Positions 34,201 through 45,892 of a stretch of DNA of 64,000 bases are shown one piece after another (positions within the stretch are counted from its first letter, which is position 1; each line of letters starts with the position of its first letter). Source of the DNA: Takakia lepidozioides (Eukaryota; Streptophyta; Takakiopsida; Takakiales; Takakiaceae); the NCBI GenBank assembly GCA_030704615.1, contig CM060734.1:59350042-59414041 (forward strand), read 5' to 3'. The notes below the pieces were generated by a model, which was not told where the DNA came from, did no database searches, and saw only the letters and a list, made by a program, of their open reading frames with translations. Made by a program: the position numbers and the translations under genes.

Positions 34201-34791
34201 GGTTTTGGAAGTTATTGCTTATTACTGTGTTTATTAATTCATTCTCTTTTCTTTATTATACAAGTAGGTGAGTTACATCAGAGTTTCCACATGTTTTCAG
34301 TGTGTCTGTTTGCAAATTTTAGCAACATTTTGTTATAGCCTATGCAGGTAAGGCATGAACAAAACCTGTAATTGTATGTGTAAAGGGTGTTATTTGTCTA
34401 CATGTTCATATAGTGATTCAATCATCAGATAGATTCTTTGTCTGCACCATTTAATTGTGGAAAGAGCACTTGTCAAGCCTGATATCTTCGTGCTTGAGTC
34501 TAGCTGACAGACTGCGTTTCATTGATTTCTGTCCAGATTTCATTCTCCTCCGAGGAATTCCTCGAGCAAATTGAAGGTTCATTTGGCTTTCAACCTGTTT
34601 ATGTGGGATCCGACAAAGTTACAGGCATCACTTCTCTGACATTTCGCACCAATCTAAACACCTATGGACCATTTGGTGGTGAAGGGGATACCCAATTCAA
34701 GACAAATCCAGGAAGGGTAGTGGGTTTGTTTGGGAGATGTGGCCTGAGTCTTGATCAACTTGGAGCATTTATCGTCCAAGATGAGACTTGA
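31288..34791 (+). CDS. J1: MLKL-like N-domain - pseudokinase - jacalin lectin fusion
   Basis: Four exons: 31288-32779, 33231-33289, 33862-34059 and 34537-34791 (667 residues, phases consistent). Residues about 1-130 are a Leu/Lys-rich helical domain that starts MAENVFTLCKETIDLAQYL and resembles the four-helix N-domain of MLKL-like proteins. A Cys-containing linker follows (KDCCCN, HVCMEGCK). The kinase domain spans about 228-497, but its third glycine-loop Gly is Val (GEGSTVKVY), the catalytic Asp is Asn (HRN, residue 340) and DFG is GFG (369-371). Lys254 remains. This predicts a pseudokinase. Exons 3-4 form one jacalin-like beta-prism domain (VQGPWGG, TSLTFRTN, YGPFG, GLFGRCG). Acceptable splice sites argue against a pseudogene. 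The N-domain identity is inference; kinase and jacalin are clear. Confidence 0.85.
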
Positions 34792-36777
34792 GCAAAATAT
34801 TGATACAAAATGTTCTTTTGGAGGTCCTTTTTTTTTTTTCCAGAACAGGGGACGAGGTCTTCAAATCCTGAGAGAGAATCTGGTGCCTGCACCCCAGGAC
34901 CTCCAGCTTTTTCAACCGATGGTGCTAGGATTCCCCTGATGATCTTTGTTTCCATGGAAGTTAGGCCTCATAGCTCAAGAGCTAAATCTGGTGCGAAACA
35001 ACAGACACTAACAGCGCTTGTAGCTGACTCACTGTGAGTCACAAAAGTAAGAATCAAGGAAACATCACTAGTCAAGACGAGCGGATATTGAAGAGCTGTA
35101 GTGGCAAGTCCGTCGGTAGAGAAGAGGAGATAGTGCTCACACACACACTTATCTCTCTCCTTTCCCATGCCCTTCCTGCCCAGACATCAGTAAGATACCG
35201 ACAAATCAGTGTGATAATTAATTATAGTTAATAGGTTCACTGCTACCTAATATAGTAGAGCTAGTTTGCAGGCAGTTTAAGAGTAGGCTCTTCCCAAGAT
35301 GGTGCCACATCATAGGACCTCTCCCATGCTGCCAAACCATGCAATGCCCAGTTTTGCCAGAGTCATTTCTTCTCATGTTACTGCCCATCACGCACAATTT
35401 CTTCTCTCGTATGGCAGTGGTGGAGCTGTACGCTGCTGTTGAAAGTCTGCTTGAAAGCAAAGGGATCCCAGTTGAGGTCTTCGGCCACGAAGTCTTCAGC
35501 CATAGTGTGCACCACTCTAGCCCTCCTTGAAGACTATAAACACATGAATGCAAACAAATATGATCTGTGTAAATCCTGTTATTAGAGCCTCTTCAGATGT
35601 ACTTTTTTGTTCTCTCTGCAGACTTGTGATGGTCCTGCACTTGTTTATCCGGTACTCCTCGGACACTCTCAAGTGTGTGGAAGTACACTGTGAATGATGT
35701 CCTTGCACCAATGAAGATCAACAATCAAGACAAATGAAAACCTCCTTATTGTTTGCGTGTGCAACCAGTGCTCACTACAGTAAACTACAAGTAACTCATC
35801 TTTCAGTGTCCAATAGAACGAGCTGTAGGCTATAGCTCACATGTTGCCATGCAAAACTCCAACTGCTCCGGTTCTCCATTCCAACGTCTTAGAACAATTG
35901 CCGTCATTGTAGTTGAGGTACCATACTGGAAATGCAATCCTGATAACGATTCCTCTTTCCTTACAAAGTAGGCCACCATTTCTATGACATCCTCAACGTA
36001 GCAGCTCCCCAGTCAAGAATCTCTATTACAACCCCAAGTGTAAGATGAAACCATCGGGCAGAGAGACAGGCACTGAGAAATGATAAGACAACCCCAATGT
36101 GTGCCGGTCACCCATCTTCTGATGCATAAGGGATTACACAAGTTTGAAAGATGGTTCACCCAGTTGTTTCAACATTGTGTCTTCCTTTAATGGCAGTGCT
36201 TTTGAGCCAGACTACATTGTAATCAGAAGAGTAGTTCCTAAATTTTACTTGCACTACTAACCACCTACTTGGAGATCCAAGAATTTGGTTTCCATGTAGA
36301 GAAAACTGGCTTTACGTACATTAGTCAATAGTTATTCAGTACATCAGAATACTGGCACAGTAACACTAGTCTTACAAGCCAGACTGACATGCCCACTAAA
36401 CCTCCTCTTACCACCAAATGCTCCTCGACACTAAGAACCAAATTGTGTCCATACTCTCAAGACTTCCACTTCACCATAGAGTCGACAGACACATCCCCGC
36501 AGCCTGCGCAGGCTGGGTTAGTGAGGCCTGCAAACAAGTTCGATTGTCTGATCGAGCAGTAGGTGAGACAACCAAATCGAGCTATGTGCCCTTAGGTGGT
36601 AGAGAACTCAACTGGAAGAACTCCCAAGGACGATGGCGCGCCTACAATCAAAACCCATCCAGACGTGAAAAACTTTGCATCAAGCGGATGCCTTACTTCA
36701 TAATATCAACATGACAACTACTCTAGTGAGGAAAACTGCCACTAGAGCCAGTGCCAAAAGAAGTGGAGTAGAGTAAC
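34792..36777. other. intergenic between J1 and locus A/B
   Basis: Contains the J1 3' flank and a T9 run near 34830; no gene or repeat family recognised. Confidence 0.55.
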
Positions 36778-37784
36778 TCACAGGTTTAAATCCTTCCGGG
36801 GAGCTTTTACTTTCAAGTAATTTTTTTTTATGGTGATACTTTCATGATCTGCTATCTCATCACCATCAAAATTTGTAATAGGATCTGAATGCAAATATAA
36901 AAAATACTGGATGTATGTGTCATGTCTGCTTCTGCGGACAGAAAAGTGTCCACCATCTTCTATGGGTTTTGTTGTCAAGATTGTATGCACGCCAGCTAAG
37001 AACTGTTTCAAAACGATAGGATGACCAGTCTTGTTGATAATGTCTGTTGAGACCACATTCCCCTGGAATACTCGACGGAGCCTGTAATCAAAGTCCATCC
37101 ATGTAAACATGTTAGCATAAAGAGGATCACTTGTTTCCATAAAATATCAGCACCACAACCAATCACACCAGCAAAACACCTACGCTAGTGCCAACAACAG
37201 TGGTGAATAGAGCAACTTACAAACTTGTATCCTCTGGACGTCGAACATGTATTTTCGAGTAGGTTTTTTTGATGATGATACTTTCATTTTTGGATATGTC
37301 ATCACCATCAACTTCCACAGCAAGATCTGACTTGACATATAGACTGTACTTGCGGTCCCTGTCATATGCATTGTGGCGGATGACATAGGTCATGTCATCT
37401 TCCAGTGTGGTCAAAGTTATGTACACGCCATCTGAGGATTCTTTCAAATCGATAGGAAGGCCAGTCCTGTTGAGAATGTTTGTGGTGATCCAGTCCATAC
37501 CTAAATATTCCTGCTCTTCAGCACAACGAAAGTTCTTGGGACATCCTGAGAAATTGGAACTCAACAATTAATATTATGGGCCAAACAAATGTTTGACAAG
37601 ATGCATCTTGTCAAAATGTGAAAAGCAATGATTTTCAATATAGAAAAGCACTTGGGCAGATAAATGGTGTGCATATTGTCAAAATGTGAAAACCAAGGCT
37701 TGTCAGTATAAAAAGCACCTACACATAGAAGAGTGAGCTGGATTTTTCCGAGGTACCTATCAAGCCAAGGGGTGTTGCGCTCAT
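36778..37784 (-). CDS. B: protein with two copies of an unknown module
   Basis: Minus-strand exons: 37784-37757, 37545-37221 and 37081-36778 (218 residues, phases 1 then 2, all GT-AG). It begins MSATPLGLIG, with ATG overlapping the stop of A in ATGA. Two related modules follow. Module 1 (about 28-115) has TNILNRTGLPIDLKESSDG, YVIRHNA and NESIIIKKTY. Module 2 (about 128-218) has TDIINKTGHPIVLK, GVHTILTT, FSVRRS and HESITIKKNY. Each module ends at an exon end, so exon duplication is likely. I know no function for this module; no signal peptide or membrane segment is seen. It could instead be the C-terminal part of A, displaced by a 1-nt deletion at the junction. Confidence 0.65.
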
Positions 37785-39133
37785 CCGCTATGGCACAATA
37801 ATCTCCTGCAATCTAGAAGCACGATTGTAGAGAACACAAGAAGGGCCACTATCGAAAGTCCGATTGCAAAGCAGCCCTTGAAACCAAGGCGTGCGTTCAC
37901 CACTTCAGGTTCATCCTTTGCATGCACAGCGAAATCAAACTGATTTCCGTAACTCTTCAGCGCATCAATCCGTTTCTTCAAAACCTGAAAGACCGACCAT
38001 ACTCCTTTCCTTTGTCATTAGAAGTCGTAGGCACATGTAGACTTGATAAGACCTATTTTCAGATTGGAGATTTATCATGAGGTGCCTGCCCCCAGAATTC
38101 ACCACTTCAACTATGAGAAGTTAGTGAAGTTTCGCATGACATACAGTGGTAGCATTGGGAAAGGGATAACTTGCCAATGTGAGCTGCACATTTCATGTAG
38201 TCCTGAATAAAAATGTCACCACACAACTAGCCAATGCAAACAAATGACCTCTTTTCTAGAAAATCTGTTATCTCAAATAATAATAAAAGCCAAGGCGTTG
38301 GACACTACATGAGCTCTACAATCAGATTTCATGCTCAAGAGTTAGAGGTTGGTCAAAAAACCGGTTTCGATTATATTTCTCCGAGACAACCTAGGACCAT
38401 TTACATAGCTTTAACGGATGTTAACCAGGAAATCAACGATTTTGAACACAAGGGAGAGAGAGTGCACCTTAGAAGCTTTTCGCTCACTCTTAATGCCGTT
38501 CCTCCATCTGATGTGATCCAAGATCTTTAGGACGACGCCACCGATGGTCACAATGGACGCTAAGAGAGAAAGTGAGAAGGGACCCCACCAGTTAGTGCAT
38601 AGAAGATTGTTTGCTTGGGCGAGAGCTGTGAGCACAACACCTTGAAACACAGTATAGAACCCGATCAACTGATATATTTCGGTCTTCACATTGTTACTAA
38701 GAGCCTCTTTGCTCTCTATCCTGGAGCGACACTCCTGAAACCTAGTTTCCCATTCGTTCAATATCAATTTGAGCTCAGGGTTGGCATCAATTTCCCTCAG
38801 AACTTTAGCTTGTATTGCACTGGCTGGAAGATCCTTCTTTCTAGTTCTAAGAGCTTGACACACCGTGTCAGCTTCGACAAAGTCTGATTCCTCTATTTCG
38901 ATGCAAATGTCAACCTTAGAGTTGTTAGACACTACACTTACAGGATAGCCTTTCAAAGACTCAAAATCCAAAACTCTTGGGAGCTCCACATGAACGTCTA
39001 GCCTCTCCTTGTTCACAGAATTCTGCTCTACCCTCTTAAGAATGCCTTCAAAACCCTGGAAACGCACAATTGGTAACCGGACAGACGAAGCAGATTCCCT
39101 ATTGATGTTAGCGCCTTCAACCGTGCTGGACAT
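37781..39133 (-). CDS. A: three-transmembrane protein of unknown function
   Basis: Minus-strand exon 1 is 39133-38468 and exon 2 is 37984-37781 (289 residues, phase 0 join; donor AAG|GTGCAC, acceptor TTTCAG|GTTTTG). The start is ATG 39133 (MSSTVEGANIN). Residues 1-150 are a charged soluble region with a helical, coiled-coil-like stretch. Hydrophobic segments lie at about 153-173 (IYQLIGFYTVFQGVVLTALA), 184-205 (PFSLSLLASIVTIGGVVL) and 259-279 (GCFAIGLSIVALLVFSTIV). No family is recognised. It sits between J1 and J2 on the opposite strand and runs straight into B. Whether A and B are two genes, one dicistronic transcript or one frameshifted gene cannot be decided here. Confidence 0.65.
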
Positions 39134-40349
39134 GCTCAATACCTGAGCGCAATCACCGGCCACTGCCCCACAATCCTCCCTCTTGGCGTGCAAATCTGTA
39201 AGCTCCCTGCCCAGCTTTCTCTAGCTCTCTACTCTTGTGGGTCACTCAAAAGGCAGCAGCACCCGTGTGACACACAAGATACTGTCGGTAATGAGCCCGA
39301 TGATGTCACCTGAAGCATTATGCTTTTTACTTGCTGTTTTTACTTTGTTAGCTCTGGCTCTGGTAAAATAGTACGGTCGACCGTACCGGGTCGCTGCATT
39401 TATTTTTTTATTTTTTTCGTTCTTCAAAAATCGCCAGAGGCCGCTGGCGTTGAGGGGTTGAAATCGTCTCACACGGGAAGTTCCGACAGGAGGACGTACC
39501 TAACTTAACACCGCTCCCAGGACCCGACACACCCGTGACCCATGCCTATTCTGGGACCACGAAAGGACTCGTTGGTATTCTACGCTCACACACGGCAGCT
39601 GACTCGGCCCTTCCACTGTATTCGCCCTCCTTCACGGAAGGGCCTCGCACCTGCCCCGTCCCCAAGTCCCCGCCCCATGGAACGGGAGTACGTGGCATGG
39701 AACCCCTGGTCAACCGCGCTTCTCGAACCACGTGGCCCTTGAGATTCGTGGAACAATATTGTCCCTGGGATGAGATGTTATCTAGGGTTGATGTGCACCC
39801 AGATAATCAGAGGGTGGAAGCACATGAGCAGATTTCTATGCACTGGAAAGGCGCTGCCCTCCAACTTGCCGGGTGTGCCCTCCGGCCCACCCTTGACCCT
39901 TTGAGACCGCTATCTATTTTGGCGGGCCACCCCAAAAATTGTGCATACCTAAACACCTACCTAGTACCGATGATCCGGGTCGCCTCGTCATTTAGGGTTA
40001 AACCGCGGAAAGTCCTCGAGCGGGAAATTCTGGTACATACAGAAGCCACCTTCTAAGCTTTCAGGGACTTCCATGGTCGCGTTTCATCCATTACTTTCCG
40101 GTGAAGACCTGAAGTAATTTCTTCCTCGTACGTCTATTGCAGTGGGAAGGATCGAGAGCATTGATGCTGCCCCACACATTTGCACATGACTATTAGACTT
40201 AGAAGCAGAATCATGGAAATGTTGTGAAACGCACGGCCCTCGATCTTATATTATACTCTACCAACGGAGCCCGGCTCTGCCACAGCGAAGCAGGCGACCA
40301 GATCGATGCGCTGCTACAGAGCCCTCGTGCCAGTCGGTGGCTTCGAGTG
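39134..40349. other. intergenic upstream of A and J2
   Basis: No gene. A segment at about 39776-39900 (GATGTTATCTAGGGT, ATGCACTGGAAAGGCGCTGCC) is related to 48220-48310 upstream of J3, and 39982-40001 resembles one end of the TTAA-flanked element at 6.3-7.3 kb. Confidence 0.5.
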
Positions 40350-40775
40350 GATTCTCCGGTGCTGCCATTCTTATGAAATTCATGAATGAGACGTTTGCTT
40401 GCTGGCATCTCTTGATCGCGTTGCTGCACAGAAATTCTGATAGGGTTCGCAAGAGGTGAAGCCCTGGTGACGGTCGATGGTTGAGTTTCAGTTTGTCGGG
40501 GAACTGTCAAACTAGAGGCAGATCTGAGAGTTTCGAAAGCAGGCCCGTGATATAGGGAGGCAGTGGATTCTCCGGTGATTCCATTCTGATGAAATTCGTG
40601 AATGAGACGTTTGCTTGTTGGCATCCCTTGATCACGTTGCTGCACAGAAATTCTGATAGGGTGCGCAAGAGGTGAAGCCCTGGTGACTTGCTTTCGACGG
40701 TTGGGTTTCAGTTTGTCGGGGAACAGTCAAACTGGAGGGTTTCGAGATCAGGCCCGTGATGTAGTGGGAAGAACC
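40350..40775 (+). repeat. tandem ~215-bp promoter duplication before J2
   Basis: Two adjacent copies, about 40350-40563 and 40564-40775, share GGATTCTCCGGTG, GAATGAGACGTTTGCTTG, CTGCACAGAAATTCTGATAG and GTTTCAGTTTGTCGGGGAAC. J1 and J3 have single related sequences, so J2 gained an extra copy of this upstream block 150-580 bp before its ATG. Confidence 0.85.
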
Positions 40776-40929
40776 CGTCTCTTTGAGTTGTGGCATTCGC
40801 AGCTATCAGCACCGTGAATTGGCGGTTCCCAACTCTTCTTCTCAGATTGTAATTATCTCGTAGCCATTTGTTCTATCGCAGCATGCCTTCTAGGTAGTTA
40901 TCGGCTCAACGCACTTGAGAACAGAATCC

Positions 40930-43900
40930 ATGGCGGAAAATGTTCTGACTTTATGCAAAGAGACTATAGATTCAGCCCAGTACCTTACGTCAACCGAGAA
41001 AGATTTGCAGATCAACAAGCAACAGTGTAAGTTTCTGGCAAAGAGACTATCGGGAGTCCAAGCAACATTAGACAAGATCCGGGAACTCTTATCTGATGAA
41101 GAAGCAAGTGCAAATAGTTTTCACGATGCAAATGACTGGGAGCAGGCCATGAAAGAGCTTTGTCGCATACTAAAGGCTGCCGAGGCACTGATCAAGGATT
41201 GCTGCTGCAATGGTCGGTGGCTGGATGCAGCGATTAGGTATGGTGACAAGAAGCAAGATTTTGCGGAATTGCTACACGGTGTAGACTGGTGTACTTCAAT
41301 TCTGTGCGGCATTTTTTTCAAGCGGACCTCTAAAGAGACGCGCTACTACATTGATGCACGAGGGTGCGAAGGGCAACTCAGCATCACTGATTTCTTCACT
41401 CTGGAGGCAGCGGCAAAGGACGACCAAGACAGCCTCAATGCCTCCTTGAAGCGCCTGAGGGCCGATCATGTTTGCGTGGGGAGCTGCAAGCAACTCAACC
41501 AAACTGAGCAATGTCTTGCAATGCAGTTGTTGGGGAGATTGCAATTAGCCCAAGCCTTGCCACTCAACCGAAGGGACGTGGATACATCTCCGCTCATTTT
41601 GTGGGCGAACGCCGAAGAGCTTGATAATGGAATTAAGTTAGGAGAAGGTTCGATGGGGAAGGTGTATGAAACTGTGTGGCGAGGAGAAAAGTACGCGAAG
41701 AAGAAATTCATAGGCACAAAGAGCTCAATGTTCAAGGAAGAGGTGGCTGCTCTAGCAGGACTCGATCATCCCCACATTATGCGGCTAGTTTGCTGCTCTC
41801 AAGGCAAGCGCGACACCCTCCTGATGGAATTGATGGACAAGGACCTCCATGCCCTCTTGCATGAAAAATCTACGCCATTTTCGAACCTTCGAGCAGTTGA
41901 CCTCATGCTGCAAATTGCCGAGGGGATGAAATATTTGCACGCTAGAAGCATTGCTCACCGTGATCTCAAGTCTCTGAACATTCTGGTCAGATCCATAGAT
42001 CTTCCAGCTTGTCTAGGAGAAGACAGGCACCTGTACGCAAAGGTAGGTGATTTCGGATTGTCAAAGATCAAGAATGAGAGTACCAGGTACTCAAATCAAA
42101 CACTGGATGTAGGTACCAGACAATGGAAGGCGCCGGAGGTTTTCAGTGTGGAGGATGACTTAGAAAATCATCCTACCAGGTTTTACCCTCTGAAAACAGA
42201 TGTTTATAGTTTTGGGATTGTATGTGCTGAGATACTGACAGGAGAGGAGCCATTTGCGAACGACTTATATGGAATTCGGAGGAGGGTGAAGGGGGGTGAG
42301 AGGCCAAAGCTGCCGGAGAGTTGTCCAGCCAGGTTAGCTTTCTTGATTAAAAACTGTTGGGATGGCGACCCTCTCCGGAGACCTGATTTCTTACAGATTT
42401 GCAGAAAGCTGAGATACATCAAAGAACTCCTTCTGAGAGGTTAGTGACTGCCATCTTCAGTTCCTGTGAGCATTGCTTTCAGAACTAGATAAGTACTAGC
42501 ACTATACAAGCTTGCTTAACAAATAGTTCAGTTTAACCTAGAGTCCCATGATATTAACATCAGTGAAAATGTCGAGGGCATCTTATATGTATGAGATTGT
42601 CCTCTCAACAGTGCTCTTCTTCATACAATCTTAAAGAGGGATGGACAGAGATGTAATGAAGAGGAGGTTAATGGCCACAAAATCCTGAGGTTTTGGTTCC
42701 TCTTCTTGTGTTGCAGTCAGTTATGGTTGAACATTGTCCCCACAGAGAGAAGACGTTGGCCATGGCCAGTGTAACTAAGTGCCACTTAGCCTTTCAGTTA
42801 CTGCCCACTTCCGGGGGTTGGCCTTGTCCGTAGAAAATAGTCCAGTCATGAGCTTGCACAAAGTTTTCACTATTATCTAGATTTGAAATGAGTACACTAA
42901 ACCCAAATTAGTGCAACCGTTCTAAATATGTAAGTGTTCTAGGTCAACATCTTGCACCAGAGTCTTTTTCCTACACCATGCTGTAGGAATGAATGATCAA
43001 ATGGCAACGGAGACCTTGATCTTCCGTATTTGGACAAACTGTTATTGATGAAACTGACTTCCTCATGTCCTTCTAATGTCTATGAATACTTGAATATGCA
43101 GATGATAAAGTGCAGCTGGAGAAATTGGACGACCATGCTTTTCAAAACAAAGCAGTTCAGGTTCATAATTACTACGAACATTCTTTGAGTATATTTGCAT
43201 TGTGTAGTAGTTTGATGAAATCCTTACTTATTGTTTTTTGCGATTTCAGAGTTTAGAGAGTATGTCAGGACCATATTCTGTTGGGGCATGTCACTTGATT
43301 GCCCATTCATTCCACTTGCATTTTATTGTCATTCCTGCTTTTGACGAGGTGCATGCGCAGCTTCCTCATATCACCAAGTTCTGTATATTGTGGCATTATT
43401 TCTTGTCCAAGTCGCTTTGGTGTTTAGTGTCTCTGACTTAGTCATGTAAGAAACTTACAATCTGGATTTTGTCAACATAGAGAAAGAAAATAATAGTAAC
43501 TACACTTTAGAGAACGCTAACATCAGGGTTGTACATTGGTTTATTTTATATCATCAGGTACAAGGTCCTTGGGGAGGTGCAGGTGGAAGTGCTTTCTATG
43601 ATGGTATTGCTACATCCATCAGAGGGTTTGCGCTCAAATTTGACCACTACCCAAGCTCTCCTTGCATATGGTCTATCGTAGTCACGTACGATGTCAATGG
43701 AACAATATTCCAAGAAGGTCATGGTGACCAAAACTATGGCAGCGAATTTGCTGAGGTTTGATTCTTACCTCCTCACTTCAATTGGAAGGTCTTCCCTAAG
43801 CATTCACCTTTCTCATTGACCAAAACCCACTACTCAGCATATCATTTTTCTCCTTTCATTTGATATTTGTAAGTCATTATTTTCTTTTTTCTTTCTATTT

Positions 43901-45362
43901 TTTAATAAAGGAAACCTGGGAACGAGAGCCCACAATTCAGGCCCTTTTTGAGGAGGGGGAAAAATTAAACCCCTTTCATCAATGGGCCTTGAGACATACA
44001 GGACGAACAACATCCAGACAGATCGCCACGAACAATCCACACAGGGCAAGGGAGGGCGTGTTTGAACCCTGAACAACCAGTGTGACACACTTTTTTCTTT
44101 TTAAAAAAAAATTAAGACAAAGGGGACAGAGGCCCTTTTAATCAAATTAATAAGTAAAGAAGAATACAGGAGGAAAAAATAACTTCCAGGTGGGCCGTGA
44201 AGGCATATCACATGGGGAACTACCCAGACCCTAAGAGATAAGGGGGAACAGGGGGACTGTGGGAAGAAGAGAGCCTGACCCGGCTGGCAAGGAACGAAGA
44301 GAACTCAGAGCCGGATGGGGCGCCAGGAACTAATGAAAACAGGCATCAGTAAAGCTATGCTGAGCCTTAATCTTAAAAAACCCGATGCCAGCCCTGGCAA
44401 GCAGAAAATCACATAGCCTGAAGACCAAGAATGGCTCAAGAGCTGATCTAAACATTGCCATTAAAGCTGAGGTGAGCCTTAGCCTTTGGGATTCGGAGCT
44501 TGCGATGCTTCCAATTCACCTCCGGTTCCTCAGCATCAGCGGGGGACTTGCCAGCAGTGAGGGAGGCCATGATGCCAGATAATGGTTTTGGCCAAAGTGC
44601 GGGTGCAGAGAATGTTATTCTTGGCCCAGGAGAGGTCGAAATTCGAGCTAAGTTGCTGTCGAAGACTTTCTCCACACTACGCACTTACTTACCAGCTGAG
44701 CTCGATGTGCTTCTTTTCTCTTTTAGAAAAGGAAACTTGGGATGGACAACTTTACAAAAGAGGGGAAAAGTAACCCCTTTCACCTTAGCCATGAAGCACA
44801 CACGAGTCATTATTTGTGTACTAATTGATTTTTCTCTTTGTTACAATATTCACAGTTTGCATATGTCTTGGAGATGTTAGGTGGAAAATATGCGAGGGTA
44901 TGTACTGATACAAGGCACGAAAAATATCTCTAACCGTATCTACTACGAAGGATGTAGCATCTTTTCACGTGCATAATTCTAATCCCCACACCCCCTTTCA
45001 AACCTGGGCCCCTTATTATGGGATCATCTTGCATAATAAAGTATTTGCTTGTATCATTTTATTGTTTGAGTCTAGATTACACACTGATTTTATTGATTTG
45101 TATCCAGATTATTTTCTCCCCCATTGAGTTCATTGAGCGAATCGAAGGTTCATTTGGCATTCAACCTGTTACTGTTGGACCCGACAGCGTTACAGGTCTT
45201 ACTTCTCTGACATTTTTCACCAACTTAGACACCTATGGACCATATGGCAATGAAGGGCATTCGAATTTCAAAACAGATACTGGAAGGGTGGTGGGTTTGT
45301 TTGGGAGATGTGGCATGACTATCGATCAACTTGGAGCATTTATTGTCCAAGATGAAATTTGA
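40930..45362 (+). CDS. J2: MLKL-like N-domain - kinase - jacalin lectin fusion
   Basis: Exons 40930-42439, 43102-43160, 43558-43755 and 45108-45362 (673 residues, phases consistent and the same intron positions as J1 and J3). The N-domain (about 1-135) begins MAENVLTLCKETIDSAQYL and has KDCCCNGRW. The kinase domain (about 233-503) keeps all key motifs: GEGSMGKVY, the Lys in YAKKKF, HRDLKSLN (Asp345), DFG (Asp374), APE and TDVYSFG. It is therefore probably active, of the Ser/Thr TKL-like type. The jacalin domain (about 524-673) has VQGPWGGAGG, YDVNGTIF, TSLTFFTN and GRCGMTIDQLGAF, with the Gly- and Asp-bearing loops that bind sugars in this family. No signal peptide or membrane span is seen, so it is probably cytosolic. 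Intron 3 is enlarged by an insertion. The start is ATG 40930 because it matches the MAEN start of the paralogues. Confidence 0.88.
43883..44815. mobile_element. insertion in J2 intron 3 with 11-bp candidate TSD
   Basis: AGTCATTATTT occurs at 43872-43882 and again at 44805-44815. J3 intron 3, otherwise alignable, lacks the about 930 bp between. The insert carries related pieces near both ends (AAAGGAAACCTGGGA near 43907; AAAAGGAAACTTGGGA near 44726, each followed by an AACCCCTTTCA motif). No coding capacity is seen. An 11-bp duplication fits retroposition or an unknown element. Confidence 0.55.
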
Positions 45363-45892
45363 ACAACTTTTATGTTAAAAGATAATGTAATAAGTACAGT
45401 CAAGTCTTAACGTCTTAAGTCTTAACCCTCATTAGATGCTATCATCGGACTTTTGTTATATCGGCTTAAATGAAATGGTTTGAGACATAATATAATACCA
45501 TAATACCTTAATATAATGTGTCATAATTTAGGACGACATAATATCATATCATATATATATTATATATACCGTATATCATTTAGGCTTTGCTTTAAAATAC
45601 TATATATACTTTAGTATATAATATTAAATGAAACGGTATTATGTCTCCAATTTTGATCGAAGGATTTGGTTATTCAAATTGTTTCATTATATCTTTCGAA
45701 GGGATATTGTGTAAACACCAGTTACATCATCACAGTCAGTCACTTTACACTAATGGTTCCTTTGCAGTCGTTTAGGGAATTTCGACGATAGTGAGATTCA
45801 CACACAAAGTATAACAGTCCAACAACATGCTGAAATTGTCGTGTGCATCTCTGGTGATTACTCAACCAAAGCCACAAGGGTACGGTATACTT
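45363..45892. other. 3' flank of J2, AT-rich
   Basis: Possible polyadenylation region; TA-rich stretches around 45540-45630. No gene. Confidence 0.55.

Noticed and set aside
39134-39193. Longer N-terminus for gene A from a TTG at 39193
   Set aside because: TTG is not a usual plant start; the ATG at 39133 is in frame and has an acceptable context.
39982-40001. Second copy of the TTAA-flanked element
   Set aside because: Only one end-like match (GCCTCGTCATTTAGGGTTAA) exists; no partner end was found, so no element was called.
40211-40645. 144-codon minus-strand ORF with an internal repeat (QQRDQ, SKRLIHEFH)
   Set aside because: The repeat comes from the tandem promoter duplication before J2. 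There is no known motif, and the sequence is better explained as upstream DNA shared by the J genes.
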